DNA from: Pseudolysinimonas_A sp041984585
Lineage (GTDB): Bacteria; Actinomycetota; Actinomycetes; Actinomycetales; Microbacteriaceae
DNA length: 64,000 bases
Direction: 5' to 3'
NCBI GenBank assembly: GCA_041984585.1
Contig: JBHIXX010000008.1
Location: 1-64,000 of the forward strand
This document shows positions 9,007 to 16,669 of the stretch, one piece after another. The translations under genes and the position numbers were made by a program. The notes below the pieces were generated by a model. The model made no database searches, had not been told where the DNA came from, and saw only the letters and a list, made by a program, of their open reading frames with translations. How positions within the stretch are numbered: the stretch's first letter is position 1; each line of letters opens with the position of its first letter.

Positions 9007-9402
9007 ATGGACATCTCGATCAGCTGGCTGGGAGTGGCGGTCGCCGCCGTCTCGGCATTCGTCGTGGGCGGGATCTGGTACTCGCTGCTGTTCGCCCGGC
9101 CGTGGCGACGGCTCGCCGGGGTGTCGGAAGAGCAGGCGAACTCGGGCGCCGCACGCGTGTTCATCGGATCGTTCCTGCTCGCGGCGATCATGGCGGTCGT
9201 GCTCGCCGGTTTCGTGGGGCCTGCGGGTCCGGCCTTCGGCGCGCTCGCCGGTTTCGCTGTGGGGCTCGGCTGGGTCGCGACCAGCATCGGGATGATCGCG
9301 CTGTTCGAGCGGCGGCCGCTCGGTCACTGGGCGATCAACGCCGGCTATGCGGTGCTGAGCTACACCGCGATGGGGGCGATCATCGGTGCATTCCAGGGGT
9401 GA
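9007..9402 (+). CDS. DUF1761-like membrane protein
   Basis: 131 residues with four hydrophobic segments (about 7-26, 50-70, 74-96, 108-128). The motif GGIWYSLLFARPWRRLAG after TM1 is characteristic of DUF1761 proteins, whose function is unknown. GGAGGAG at 8988-8994 lies 12 nt before the ATG, with a closer weak purine run at 8996-9003. It is cooriented with the AraC regulator. No terminator is evident before tRNA-Gln. Confidence 0.75.
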   Translation: MDISISWLGVAVAAVSAFVVGGIWYSLLFARPWRRLAGVSEEQANSGAARVFIGSFLLAAIMAVVLAGFVGPAGPAFGALAGFAVGLGWVATSIGMIALFERRPLGHWAINAGYAVLSYTAMGAIIGAFQG

Positions 9403-9560
9403 GCCGGCGGGTACGGCCCGGACACGGCGGAAGTAGCCGCTCGCCGGAGGCAGGACTCTCGGCACGACGCGACCGGGTCGAGTCGCCCCGCGGCATACGG
9501 TAAAGTAGCCACTCGGTCCGCCTCCGGGCGGGCCCTCCGGACGGCCCTCGGCCGACCCGG

Positions 9561-9632
9561 TGGGGTATGGTGTAATTGGCAACACGGCTGATTCTGGTTC
9601 AGTTGTTCTTGGTTCGAGTCCAGGTACCCCAG
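9561..9632 (+). tRNA. tRNA-Gln(CUG)
   Basis: 72 nt cloverleaf. Acceptor strand TGGGGTA (9561-9567) pairs fully with TACCCCA (9625-9631); discriminator G at 9632. The anticodon stem 9587-9591/9599-9603 closes the loop TTCTGGT with anticodon CTG at 9594-9596. The T-arm contains GGTTCGAGTCC. The 3' CCA is not encoded, unlike the neighbouring tRNA-Glu. Confidence 0.95.
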
Positions 9633-9642
9633 CTCAGACGAA

Positions 9643-9664
9643 GCCCCCGAATCCCGGGGGCTTT
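9643..9664 (+). terminator. Terminator after tRNA-Gln
   Basis: GCCCCCG (9643-9649) pairs with CGGGGGC (9655-9661) around a five-base loop, followed by TTT. Confidence 0.75.
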
Positions 9665-9715
9665 CGCATGTCCCGGCCGGTGTGCGCGCGGTCCGGATGC
9701 CGTCGGCGGCGGGGG

Positions 9716-9721
9716 TAGGCT
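9716..9721 (+). promoter_or_regulatory. -10-like TAGGCT for the TauE/SafE gene
   Basis: TAGGCT with a predicted start point about 50 nt before the ATC at 9779; this transcript would have a leader carrying the GAGGA site. Confidence 0.4.
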
Positions 9722-9778
9722 GGCCGGGTTCCGCGCCCGATCCGGGCGCCTCCCGTCTCACCTGCCGAGGATCCCGCC

Positions 9779-10615
9779 ATCTCCACGCCGCCCGCACCCG
9801 CCGCCGCTGAGCGCTCCGGGTGGACCCGCATCGTCCTGCTCGTCGTCGTCGGTCTGGTCGGCGGGATGCTGTCGGGGATGTTCGGCGTCGGCGGCGGCAT
9901 CGTGATGGTGCCGCTGCTGATCTGGTTCCTCGCGATGGACCAGCGGCACGCCGCCGCGACGTCGCTCGCGGCGATCGTCCCCGGCGCAATCGCGGGCAGC
10001 GTCAGCTACCTGGTCAACGGCCACCTCGACGTGCTCGCCGGCGTGCTCATCGCCGCGGGCGGCATCGGCGGCTCGCTGATCGGCACCCGGCTGCTCAAGA
10101 TCCTGCCGCTCGCGGTGCTGCGCTGGGGCTTCGTGCTGCTGCTGCTCGGCATCGCCGTGCGCATGTTCCTTGCGGTGCCCGAGCGTGGAGGCGAGATCAG
10201 CCACGAGGTGCTCGCCGGGGCCGGCCTCGTCGCGCTCGGCCTCGCGATGGGCATCGCGGCCGGCCTGTTCGGCATCGGCGGCGGCGTCATCGCCGTGCCG
10301 GTGCTCATCGCGTTGTTCGGCGCGAGCGACCTCGTCGCCAAGGGAACGTCGCTGCTCGCCATGATCCCCACCGCGCTCACCGGCACGATCGCCAACGCGC
10401 GCAACCGGATGGTGCGCCTCACCGACGGCCTCATCATCGGCCTCGCCGCGGCGGGCGCCTCGCTGATCGGGTCCGAGGTGGCGTTCATCCTGCCGGCGCG
10501 GCTGTCCAGCATCCTGTTCGGATGCTTCGTCGTGGCGATCGCGGCGCAGCTCACCTATCGTGCGATCAAGCTGCACCGCCAGGCGCGGCGAGAGCGCGGC
10601 GACGCGACCGACTGA
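9779..10615 (+). CDS. Sulfite exporter TauE/SafE family permease (apparent ATC start)
   Basis: 278 residues if started at ATC 9779. TauE/SafE permeases move sulfite, sulfonates or related organic anions. Two repeats of the family motif are present: SGMFGVGGGIVMVPLL near residue 33 and AGLFGIGGGVIAVPVL near residue 160, each starting a helical half of about four segments. The frame is open from 9719 but has no ATG, GTG or TTG until 9866, which would cut through TM1. ATC 9779 has GAGGA (9767-9771) seven bases upstream and keeps an intact polar N-terminus and TM1. So this is either a rare ATC start, a mutated ATG, or a base error; the ATG at 9866 (249 residues) is the conservative alternative. 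Confidence 0.78.
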   Translation: MSTPPAPAAAERSGWTRIVLLVVVGLVGGMLSGMFGVGGGIVMVPLLIWFLAMDQRHAAATSLAAIVPGAIAGSVSYLVNGHLDVLAGVLIAAGGIGGSLIGTRLLKILPLAVLRWGFVLLLLGIAVRMFLAVPERGGEISHEVLAGAGLVALGLAMGIAAGLFGIGGGVIAVPVLIALFGASDLVAKGTSLLAMIPTALTGTIANARNRMVRLTDGLIIGLAAAGASLIGSEVAFILPARLSSILFGCFVVAIAAQLTYRAIKLHRQARRERGDATD

Positions 10616-10618
10616 CCC

Positions 10619-10640
10619 GCCGCGCGACCGCTGGCGCGGC
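10619..10640. terminator. Hairpin between convergent TauE/SafE and MBL-fold genes
   Basis: GCCGCGC (10619-10625) pairs with GCGCGGC (10634-10640); no U-tract. Confidence 0.35.
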
Positions 10641-10645
10641 CACCG

Positions 10646-11281
10646 TCAGACGTCGAGCGTCTCGCCGGGCTGCAGCACGGTGAGCTCGCCGCCGCCCTGC
10701 TCGGCCGCCCAGCCGAGACGGGTCGCGCCCATCCCCTTGCCCGCGGTCGAGAGCGTCATGTCGTGCGTCGGGAACGCCCGCTTCGGCGCGACGGCGAGCA
10801 CGAAGTCCATCGCCTCGCCGATCTTCAGCCACGGGGCTCCGACCGGCGCCGCGAGGGTGCCCACCTCGACCCCCTCCGGCACCGTGTACGAGTCGCCGGG
10901 GTAGTAGAGCTCGTCGTTGACCAGCACCCCGAGGTTGTCGATGAGCGGGATCGAGGAGTGGATCTCGGCGTGCACCCCGCCGAAGAAGCGCAGCCGGAAC
11001 CCGCCGACCTCGACCTCGTCGCCCGCGGCGACCACGGTGACGTCGAACCCCTCTGCGGCGGCGGCGACGCCCGCGGGACCGTAGATCGGCACGTCGGGGT
11101 TGTCCTCGCGCAGCCGCTCCAGGGTGTCGGGCGTCCAGTGGTCGGCGTGCTCGTGGGTGACGACCACCGCCGTGACGTCGTGGAAGTCGGTGACGCTGAG
11201 GAAGTTCCCCGGGTCGATCACCAGGTTCTCGTCGCCGACGGAGACCAGGAGGCAGGCGTGCTCGTGCTTGGTGATCCTCAT
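10646..11281 (-). CDS. MBL-fold metallo-hydrolase, UlaG-like
   Basis: 211 residues. Metallo-beta-lactamase fold with the dinuclear metal motif THEHADHW (about residues 40-47), a later His in FGGVHAEIH, an Asp in YYPGDSY, and a C-terminal His in FPTHDM. Short UlaG-like members hydrolyse diverse esters, lactones or phosphodiesters; the substrate here is unknown. The ATG start is supported by the HEHA-CLL-strand alignment and by a TATCGT hexamer seven bases upstream. It is transcribed divergently from the diacylglycerol kinase gene with starts only 48 nt apart. Confidence 0.85.
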   Translation of the reverse strand: MRITKHEHACLLVSVGDENLVIDPGNFLSVTDFHDVTAVVVTHEHADHWTPDTLERLREDNPDVPIYGPAGVAAAAEGFDVTVVAAGDEVEVGGFRLRFFGGVHAEIHSSIPLIDNLGVLVNDELYYPGDSYTVPEGVEVGTLAAPVGAPWLKIGEAMDFVLAVAPKRAFPTHDMTLSTAGKGMGATRLGWAAEQGGGELTVLQPGETLDV

Positions 11282-11288
11282 GCCGCCG

Positions 11289-11323
11289 ACGATACCGCCG
11301 CGCGACCGCCGCTCTGCGATACT
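11289..11323. promoter_or_regulatory. Divergent -10-like elements for MBL-fold gene and dagK
   Basis: Minus-strand TATCGT (11289-11294) lies 7 nt from the ATG at 11281; plus-strand GATACT (11318-11323) lies 6 nt from the ATG at 11330. Both transcripts would be leaderless. Confidence 0.45.
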
Positions 11324-11329
11324 TCCGGG

Positions 11330-12256
11330 ATGGCGACGGAGCGATCGAAGCGGATCGTCGTCGCGATCAACCCGACGGCGTCGTTCGGCTCGACGGCCGC
11401 CATCGGACCGGCCGTCGTGCAGACCCTGCGGGCGTCGGGCCACGAGGTCACCTCGCTCACCGAACCGGACTTCGAGCAACTGCTCGCATCGGCCCGCCGC
11501 GCGCTCGCCGGTCGTCCCGACGCGCTCGTCGTCGTCGGCGGCGACGGGATGGTCAACCTCGGTGTGAACCTCGTCGTCGGCACCAAGGTGCCGCTCGGGA
11601 TCGTCCCCTCGGGCACCGGCAACGACATGGCCCGCGGACTGGGCATCCCGCACGAAGACACCGAGGGCGCCATCCGCGCGCTCGAGGCGGCGCTCGCCGC
11701 GGGACCGCGCACCATCGACGCGGCGCGCATCCGCTGGGATGACGCGGGCGAGCCGGGCGAGCGCTGGTTCGCCTGCGCGCTGAGCGCCGGATTCGACGCG
11801 ATCGTCAACGAGCGGGCCAACGCGATGCGCCACCCGAAGGGCCCGAGCCGCTACATCCTGGCGCTCCTCGCCGAACTCGTGCGGCTGCGTCCGATTCGCT
11901 ACCGGCTCGACCTCGACGGCCGGGTCATGGAGGTCGACGCGAACCTCGTCGCCGTCGGCAACAACGTCTCGTTCGGCGGCGGAATGAAGATCACCCCCGA
12001 CGCCCTCGTCGACGACGGTCTGCTCGACGTGTGCGTCGTGCGACCGCTGTCGCGGGTCAACTTCCTGCGCATCTTCCCGCGGGTGTTCCAGGGCACGCAC
12101 GTCTCGCATCCGAACGTCACCATCGAGCGGGCGAAGCGGGTGCGCATCGAGGCGGAGGGCATCGTCGCGTACGGCGACGGCGAGCGGATCGCGCCCCTGC
12201 CGATCGACGTCGAGGTCGTCCCCGCGGCGCTGCGGGTGCTGGCCCCGACGCGCTGA
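11330..12256 (+). CDS. Diacylglycerol/lipid kinase (DagK-like)
   Basis: 308 residues. DAGK catalytic-domain protein that phosphorylates diacylglycerol or a related lipid with ATP, recycling it to phosphatidate. Seen: INPTASFGS at the N-terminus, the nucleotide-binding VVGGDGMVN (about residue 66), PSGTGNDMARGLG (about residue 90) and, in the C-terminal domain, VGNNVSFGGGMKITPDA with DGLLDVCVV. Normal length for the bacterial soluble family. Other lipid kinases (sphingosine, YegS-like) cannot be excluded. Start is fixed by GATACT six bases upstream and by family alignment. Confidence 0.85.
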   Translation: MATERSKRIVVAINPTASFGSTAAIGPAVVQTLRASGHEVTSLTEPDFEQLLASARRALAGRPDALVVVGGDGMVNLGVNLVVGTKVPLGIVPSGTGNDMARGLGIPHEDTEGAIRALEAALAAGPRTIDAARIRWDDAGEPGERWFACALSAGFDAIVNERANAMRHPKGPSRYILALLAELVRLRPIRYRLDLDGRVMEVDANLVAVGNNVSFGGGMKITPDALVDDGLLDVCVVRPLSRVNFLRIFPRVFQGTHVSHPNVTIERAKRVRIEAEGIVAYGDGERIAPLPIDVEVVPAALRVLAPTR

Positions 12257-12310
12257 ACGCGCGCCGCTTCGGCAGGTCGCGGAACCCGCAGAGCCGCGGT
12301 CGGCGGCCGG

Positions 12311-12340
12311 TTCGACGGACCGCTCGGACGTGTATATACT
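12311..12340 (+). promoter_or_regulatory. Promoter of tRNA-Glu
   Basis: TTCGAC (12311-12316) and TATACT (12335-12340) separated by 18 nt; the start point would be about 10 nt before the mature tRNA. This is the most consensus-like promoter in the window. Confidence 0.65.
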
Positions 12341-12357
12341 CGAACGGTTGTCGTGAC

Positions 12358-12433
12358 GGCCCCATCGTATAGTGGCCTAGTACGCCGCCCTCTCACGGCG
12401 GTAACGCGGGTTCGAATCCCGCTGGGGTCACCA
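12358..12433 (+). tRNA. tRNA-Glu(CUC)
   Basis: 76 nt including an encoded CCA. Acceptor GGCCCCA (12358-12364) pairs with TGGGGTC (12423-12429), discriminator A. Anticodon stem CCGCC (12385-12389)/GGCGG (12397-12401), loop CTCTCAC with anticodon CTC at 12392-12394. T-arm GGTTCGAATCC. Confidence 0.96.
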
Positions 12434-12435
12434 AC

Positions 12436-12469
12436 CGAAACCCTCGGATCTCCGGGGGTTTCGTCGTTT
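12436..12469 (+). terminator. Terminator after tRNA-Glu
   Basis: CGAAACCC (12436-12443) pairs with GGGTTTCG (12456-12463) with further pairing inside the loop, followed by a T-containing tail (TCGTTTC). Confidence 0.65.
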
Positions 12470-12519
12470 CCGGAACCGTGGGGAAGCCCGCCGCCCCGGT
12501 GCGAGTCGGCGGTGCGGGC

Positions 12520-12525
12520 CACACT
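12520..12525 (+). promoter_or_regulatory. -10-like CACACT for the SRAP gene
   Basis: CACACT ends 6 nt before the ATG at 12532; the first base departs from TANNNT. Confidence 0.35.
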
Positions 12526-12531
12526 GGGGGC

Positions 12532-13170
12532 ATGTGCGCGAGCTACGGCCTCGAGACGAGCGTGGGCGACCTGCACGTCGAATTCGGGGTGATGGACGTC
12601 CGCGCCGACGACGCGGCGCTCACCGACTGGATGCAGACCTGGGGCACTCAGGCGGTCAAGCCGACGGGCAGCCGGGCGCGCAACCTCAACCCGATCGTGC
12701 GCGAGCGCGAGCGCGACGGCCGGGTGGAGCGCACGCTCGATCTCGCCTGGTGGAAGCTCTGGGTCGGCGGCGAGCCGGCGAAGTTCCCCGCCATCAATGC
12801 GCGATCCGAGCGCCTGCTCGACTCGGGGGCGTGGCGGCGCCCGTTCGAGCGCGGGCGGGTGCTGGTCCCCGCGACGGAGTACCACGAGAAGGGGCACCGC
12901 TTCACTCTCGACGAGGGGCTGTTCGCCTTCGCGGGCCTGTCGACCGTCACCAAGCAGGCCGACGGCGGCTGGATGGTGTCGTACGCGATCGTCACCCGCA
13001 GCCCGGCGGCGCATATCGCCGGCATCCACGACCGGATGCCGCTCATCCTCCCGCGCGGGCTGTGGGACGCCTGGCTCGACCCCGCCCGCGCCGGCGACCG
13101 CGACCTGCTCGACGAGGCGGTCGCCGCGAGCGGCCCGGTCGGGGACCGTCTGCGCGTCGACGCGCTCTGA
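12532..13170 (+). CDS. SRAP-family abasic-site DNA-protein crosslinker (YedK/HMCES-like)
   Basis: 212 residues. SRAP proteins protect abasic sites in single-stranded DNA by forming a thiazolidine crosslink through Cys2. The start MCASYG puts Cys at position 2 after Met removal, which fixes the ATG at 12532 against the longer frame. The other active-site residues are present: Asn89 in INARSE, Glu116 in PATEYHE, and His166 in GIHDRMP. Length and order match the family. Acts in the cytoplasm on stalled replication intermediates. It stands alone between tRNA-Glu and the terC riboswitch. Confidence 0.92.
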   Translation: MCASYGLETSVGDLHVEFGVMDVRADDAALTDWMQTWGTQAVKPTGSRARNLNPIVRERERDGRVERTLDLAWWKLWVGGEPAKFPAINARSERLLDSGAWRRPFERGRVLVPATEYHEKGHRFTLDEGLFAFAGLSTVTKQADGGWMVSYAIVTRSPAAHIAGIHDRMPLILPRGLWDAWLDPARAGDRDLLDEAVAASGPVGDRLRVDAL

Positions 13171-13224
13171 CCGGCTCACTGACAGGCCGACCTGCTCGCC
13201 CGCCGCCGACGCCCCCGGATGCCG

Positions 13225-13230
13225 TAGGCT
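13225..13230 (+). promoter_or_regulatory. -10-like TAGGCT for the riboswitch-terC transcript
   Basis: TAGGCT places the start point near 13237, just before GAAGGGGAGTA of the probable aptamer. Confidence 0.5.
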
Positions 13231-13235
13231 GACCG

Positions 13236-13390
13236 CGCGAAGGGGAGTATCCCACCTCGTCGCGGCCGTCATCACGGGCTCCGATGCCGCAGCCCCGGTC
13301 GCGACCGCCACCCTCGGGTCGGCGCGGGAGAGACGTTCGGTCATCCACCGACCCCGGGCGCCGACCACGTCGTCCGGTACCGCTCGAAAG
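13236..13390 (+). ncRNA. Probable yybP-ykoY manganese riboswitch
   Basis: The leader begins with GAAGGGGAGTA (13239-13249), the hallmark loop of the yybP-ykoY class, followed by GCCGTCATCACGGG (about 13270-13283), which resembles the conserved CGUCA segment. A long 3' helix follows: GGTCGGCGC near 13317 pairs with GCGCCGACC ending near 13362. The class senses Mn2+ and is commonly found before terC-type genes, as here. The exact boundaries and expression platform are not resolved by eye; a covariance-model search for this class would settle it. Confidence 0.68.
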
Positions 13391-13397
13391 GCTCCTC

Positions 13398-14495
13398 GTG
13401 CTCGAGATCCCGCTGTCGTTCGAGATCGGCACCTACGTCGTGCTCGGCCTCATCCTCGCCTTCGACATCTGGTGGGCGTTCCACCGCCCGCACGTGCCGA
13501 AGACGATGGAGTCGGCGCTCTGGATCAGCTTCTACGTGCTGCTCGCGCTGATCTTCTCGGGCCTCATGTTCGTCTTCGCCGGCGCGGAGCACGCCGGCCA
13601 GTTCGTCGCCGGGTGGCTCACCGAGTACAGCCTGTCGATCGACAACCTGTTCGTGTTCCTGCTGATCATGGGGCGCTTCGCGGTGCCGCGGAAGTACCAG
13701 CAGGAGCTGCTGATGATCGGCATCATCCTGGCGCTCGCGTTCCGCGGGGTGTTCATCCTGCTCGGCGCCGCGCTGATCGCGAACTTCTCGTGGGTGTTCT
13801 ACATCTTCGGGCTGTTCCTCATCTACACGGCGTTCAACCAGGCCTTCACCGGCCACGAGGACGAGGCCGAGACCGAGAACCGGTTGATCCGGATGCTGCG
13901 CAAGCGGATCGCGATCACCGACGAGTTCGACGGCGCCAAGCTGCGCACCGTCGTCGACGGCCGCCGGGTGTGGACGCCGGTGATCGTCGTGCTCATCGCC
14001 CTGGGCACGACCGACCTGGTGTTCGCCCTCGACTCGATCCCGGCGATCTTCGGCATCACCCAGGAGCCGTTCATCGTCTTCACCGCCAACGTGTTCGCAC
14101 TGATGGGGCTGCGACAGCTCTACTTCCTGCTCGGCGATCTGGTCGAGAAGCTCGTCTACCTGAAGTACGGCATCGCGGCGATCCTTGCGTTCATCGGCGT
14201 GAAGCTGTTCCTCCACGCGATGCACGAGAACGAGCTGCCGTTCATCAACGGCGGGGAGCACATCTCGTGGGCGCCCGAGATCGGCACGTTCGAGTCGCTC
14301 GGCGTCATCGTCGCCGCGATGGCGGTGGCGGTGATCGCGAGCCTCATCAAGCTGCGGATCGATGCGCGTCGCGGCGAGCCCGTCGAGGCCCCGGTGGCCG
14401 AGGCGGTCGCCGACGACGGCACGCCACTGACCGACGCGCGCGAGGCGGAGTCGCCGCGCCTCGACTCGGACGCGGCGGCGCGCGGCTCCGACTGA
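13398..14495 (+). CDS. TerC-family integral membrane protein (Alx/YkoY-like, metal export)
   Basis: 365 residues with about eight to nine transmembrane helices. TerC relatives (Alx, YkoY, MeeF) export Mn2+ or metalate secreted proteins. Both family signatures with intramembrane acidic residues are present: SLSIDNLFVFLLIM (about residue 78) and FALDSIPAIFG (about residue 210). A cytoplasmic loop around residues 155-190 carries the acidic EDEAETENRLIR segment. The C-terminal 40 residues are acidic and disordered. The GTG is preceded by GAAAGG with six bases spacing. The upstream riboswitch gives the regulation. It converges to within 3 nt on the histidine-kinase-like gene. Confidence 0.9.
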   Translation: MLEIPLSFEIGTYVVLGLILAFDIWWAFHRPHVPKTMESALWISFYVLLALIFSGLMFVFAGAEHAGQFVAGWLTEYSLSIDNLFVFLLIMGRFAVPRKYQQELLMIGIILALAFRGVFILLGAALIANFSWVFYIFGLFLIYTAFNQAFTGHEDEAETENRLIRMLRKRIAITDEFDGAKLRTVVDGRRVWTPVIVVLIALGTTDLVFALDSIPAIFGITQEPFIVFTANVFALMGLRQLYFLLGDLVEKLVYLKYGIAAILAFIGVKLFLHAMHENELPFINGGEHISWAPEIGTFESLGVIVAAMAVAVIASLIKLRIDARRGEPVEAPVAEAVADDGTPLTDAREAESPRLDSDAAARGSD

Positions 14496-14498
14496 GGC

Positions 14499-15497
14499 TC
14501 AGGCGAGCGAGTCGACCCGCGACCCGTCCGCGACGGTGAGCACCGGGTCGTCGGCGGTGCCGGTGAGGCGGATGGTGAGCCGCCCGCCCGTCGCCGCCTC
14601 GACGCGCGCGACCGCGGCCGCGCGCGCCCGGTCGAGCCTGCCCCCGCCATCCGCCGTCACCGCGGGGTCGGCGTCGAGGTCGTCGAGGAGCACGACCTCG
14701 ACCCCGCGTCGCCGGGCGTCGCGTGCGGCATCGGCCATGGTCGGCGTCGCGAGCCGGCGGCCGCGGATGTGGTCGCGCAGCTCGGCCTCGAGCAGGCGCG
14801 CCGCCTCGCGGGTCCGGGGCGAGTGATCGCCCGCCGCGATGCGGGTGAGCAGCGGCACGGCGGAGTCGCGCACGTGCCCGAGTTCGGCGGTGAGCTGGCG
14901 GGCCCCCGCGGCGGCGCTCGCCTCGGCCGCGGCGCGATGCCGCTCCGACGCCTCGAACTCGGCGATCTGCCGCGCCGTGCGTCGCAGCACGATCCCGATG
15001 AACGCCCCGGCGCCGTAGGTGATCACCTGCTGGTACGTGAGCAGCACGCCGTGCAGCGGGTCGCCGCCCGTCGCCCACGACCAGTGCACCGCGAGCGCCG
15101 TCACCAGCAGCAGACCGCCCAGTCCGGCGAGCGGGCGACCGCGGAGGGCGAGGGCGAACATCAGGAACGTGCATCCGCCGAAGTTCCAGCTGGCCCAGCC
15201 GGGCCAGCCGACCGGATCGAGGTGCCAGATGATCGACTCGGTGATCACGACGGTCGCGACGATGGCCACGGCCGTGCGCCAGACAGGAAGCGGGTCGGGC
15301 CCCGGCCAGAGCAGCAGCGCCGCCGTGGCGATCAGCAGCAGCAGCGCCAGCTTCCCCTCGACGGTCGCCATCGCGACGCCGCCGGAGAGCGAGGCGATGG
15401 TCACGTACGTGGCCGCGAACAGCCCCAGCAGCACCCAGGATCCGGGCCGCCCGATGCCGAGCAGGCGGCTGAGGTCGGTGGGATCGACGGGTCTCAC
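14499..15497 (-). CDS. Membrane protein with degenerate histidine-kinase-like C-terminus
   Basis: 332 residues, third gene of a regulator operon. About six to seven hydrophobic helices fill residues 15-190. A helical segment then carries ELGHVRDSAVPLL, which looks like a dimerisation/phosphoacceptor helix, followed by RGVEVVLLDDLDAD and a short domain ending RLTIRLTGTADDPVLTVADGS. The N-box and Gly-rich ATP-binding boxes of a histidine kinase are not visible, so it is probably non-catalytic. The GTG overlaps the TGA of the upstream kinase gene (GTGA), indicating coupled translation and likely a heteromeric complex. The family resemblance is inferred. Confidence 0.7.
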   Translation of the reverse strand: MRPVDPTDLSRLLGIGRPGSWVLLGLFAATYVTIASLSGGVAMATVEGKLALLLLIATAALLLWPGPDPLPVWRTAVAIVATVVITESIIWHLDPVGWPGWASWNFGGCTFLMFALALRGRPLAGLGGLLLVTALAVHWSWATGGDPLHGVLLTYQQVITYGAGAFIGIVLRRTARQIAEFEASERHRAAAEASAAAGARQLTAELGHVRDSAVPLLTRIAAGDHSPRTREAARLLEAELRDHIRGRRLATPTMADAARDARRRGVEVVLLDDLDADPAVTADGGGRLDRARAAAVARVEAATGGRLTIRLTGTADDPVLTVADGSRVDSLA

Positions 15498-16669
15498 GGG
15501 CGCTCCCAGGTGATGCGCACGCGGGTGCCGTGCCCGAGAGACGACGCGACGCGGGCGACGCCGCCCGGGATGCGCGCCATGCGCCCCGAGATGCCCACCC
15601 GCACACCCAGGCGGGCGGGCGAGATCGCGTCGGGGTCGAACCCCGGCCCGTCGTCGAGCACGGCCACGTCGTAGCCGGCGTCGTCGGCGCTGAGGTGCAC
15701 GACCCGCTGGGCGTCGAGCGCGTGCCGCACGCTGTTGCGCAGCGCCTCGGCCATCGCCTCGACGCCGGCGGTGGCGGCGTCCGCCGGGATCACCAGGTCG
15801 CCGGTGACGGCGAAGTCGAACCGCGCCTCGGGCGCGATCTGCGTGGTCACGGACTGGGCGCGGTAGGCGAATTCGCGCGCGGTCAGGTCGGGTTCGGGCG
15901 CCCCCTCGGCGACCCGCGCGATCGCGTCGAGCGCCTGCCGGGCCTGCGGTGCCGCGTCGTCGGCGGAGCCGCGGGCCGACATGAGCAGCGCGACCAGCAC
16001 CGAGTCGTGCACGAGCGACTCCACCCGGTCGCGCTCGCGGCGCTGTGCGTCGGCGGCCGAGGTCGCCTCGACCTCGGCGATGGCCGCATCCGCCGCCCGG
16101 TCGAGCACCACGCCGGCGTGCCGGATCGCCATCGCCAGCGCGGCGAAGATCGTCGTGAACAGCAGGTTGTGCAGGGCGTCCTGGAAGGCGAGCCCGACGA
16201 TCGGGAGCGGCGCCGCGAGCTGGCGGTCCACCGCGATGAGCACCGATACCGCGACCACGTAGGGCCAGGCGATCGCCGGGCGGAACGCGACGGCGGCGCA
16301 CGACGTGGCGATCACCGACACCGAGAACGGCCACGGCGCACCCAGGTCCCAGTCCAGCTCCCCGCCCGCGACGGCGAACTCGAGGGTGGCGAGCCCGACG
16401 AGGTAGGCGACCGTTCCGACACCGAGGATGACGCGCAGCACGCGGACCGACGCCACCCGGCTGAGCGCCCCGGCGACGATCGGGGTGCCGAGTGCGCCGA
16501 CCAGCGTGAGCCACGACCAGAACGGCTGGACGTGCGGGCCCTGGGTGAGGAACGGGCCGGCGGTGAGCAGCACGAAGACGAGCGCGCCGAAGCCGAGCGC
16601 GACCGCCATGGCGCGGTGGATGCGGTCCGTCGCCCGTCCGGCGCCCGACCGGCGCGCGACGTCGCTCAT
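15494..16669 (-). CDS. Sensor histidine kinase
   Basis: 391 residues. Six or so membrane helices in residues 20-180 form the sensor, followed by a helix with RVESLVHDSVLVALL, where the His is the likely phosphoacceptor. The C-terminal HATPase domain keeps its boxes: EALRNSVRH (N box), VLDDGPGF (G1) and LGVRVGISGRM (G2). This is the layout of NarL/LuxR-type two-component kinases. Its ATG overlaps the TGA of the response regulator gene upstream (ATGA). The ligand is unknown. The partner regulator carries an in-frame stop, so the signalling route may be broken in this strain. Confidence 0.86.
   Translation of the reverse strand: MSDVARRSGAGRATDRIHRAMAVALGFGALVFVLLTAGPFLTQGPHVQPFWSWLTLVGALGTPIVAGALSRVASVRVLRVILGVGTVAYLVGLATLEFAVAGGELDWDLGAPWPFSVSVIATSCAAVAFRPAIAWPYVVAVSVLIAVDRQLAAPLPIVGLAFQDALHNLLFTTIFAALAMAIRHAGVVLDRAADAAIAEVEATSAADAQRRERDRVESLVHDSVLVALLMSARGSADDAAPQARQALDAIARVAEGAPEPDLTAREFAYRAQSVTTQIAPEARFDFAVTGDLVIPADAATAGVEAMAEALRNSVRHALDAQRVVHLSADDAGYDVAVLDDGPGFDPDAISPARLGVRVGISGRMARIPGGVARVASSLGHGTRVRITWERP

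Noticed and set aside
6483..9287. A long minus-strand frame across gltX and the AraC gene
   Set aside because: It lies opposite well-defined genes, has no recognisable domain and no promoter or RBS; antisense artefact of high GC.
9431..9515. A 13-nt near repeat (AAGTAGCCGCTCG at 9431, AAGTAGCCACTCG at 9503) before tRNA-Gln
   Set aside because: 12 of 13 matches over 72 nt upstream of a tRNA, but with no structure or further copies it may be chance.
9561..12433. tRNA-Gln or tRNA-Glu as integration sites for a mobile element
   Set aside because: No integrase and no second copy of either tRNA 3' end in the window; the genes between them are ordinary chromosomal types.
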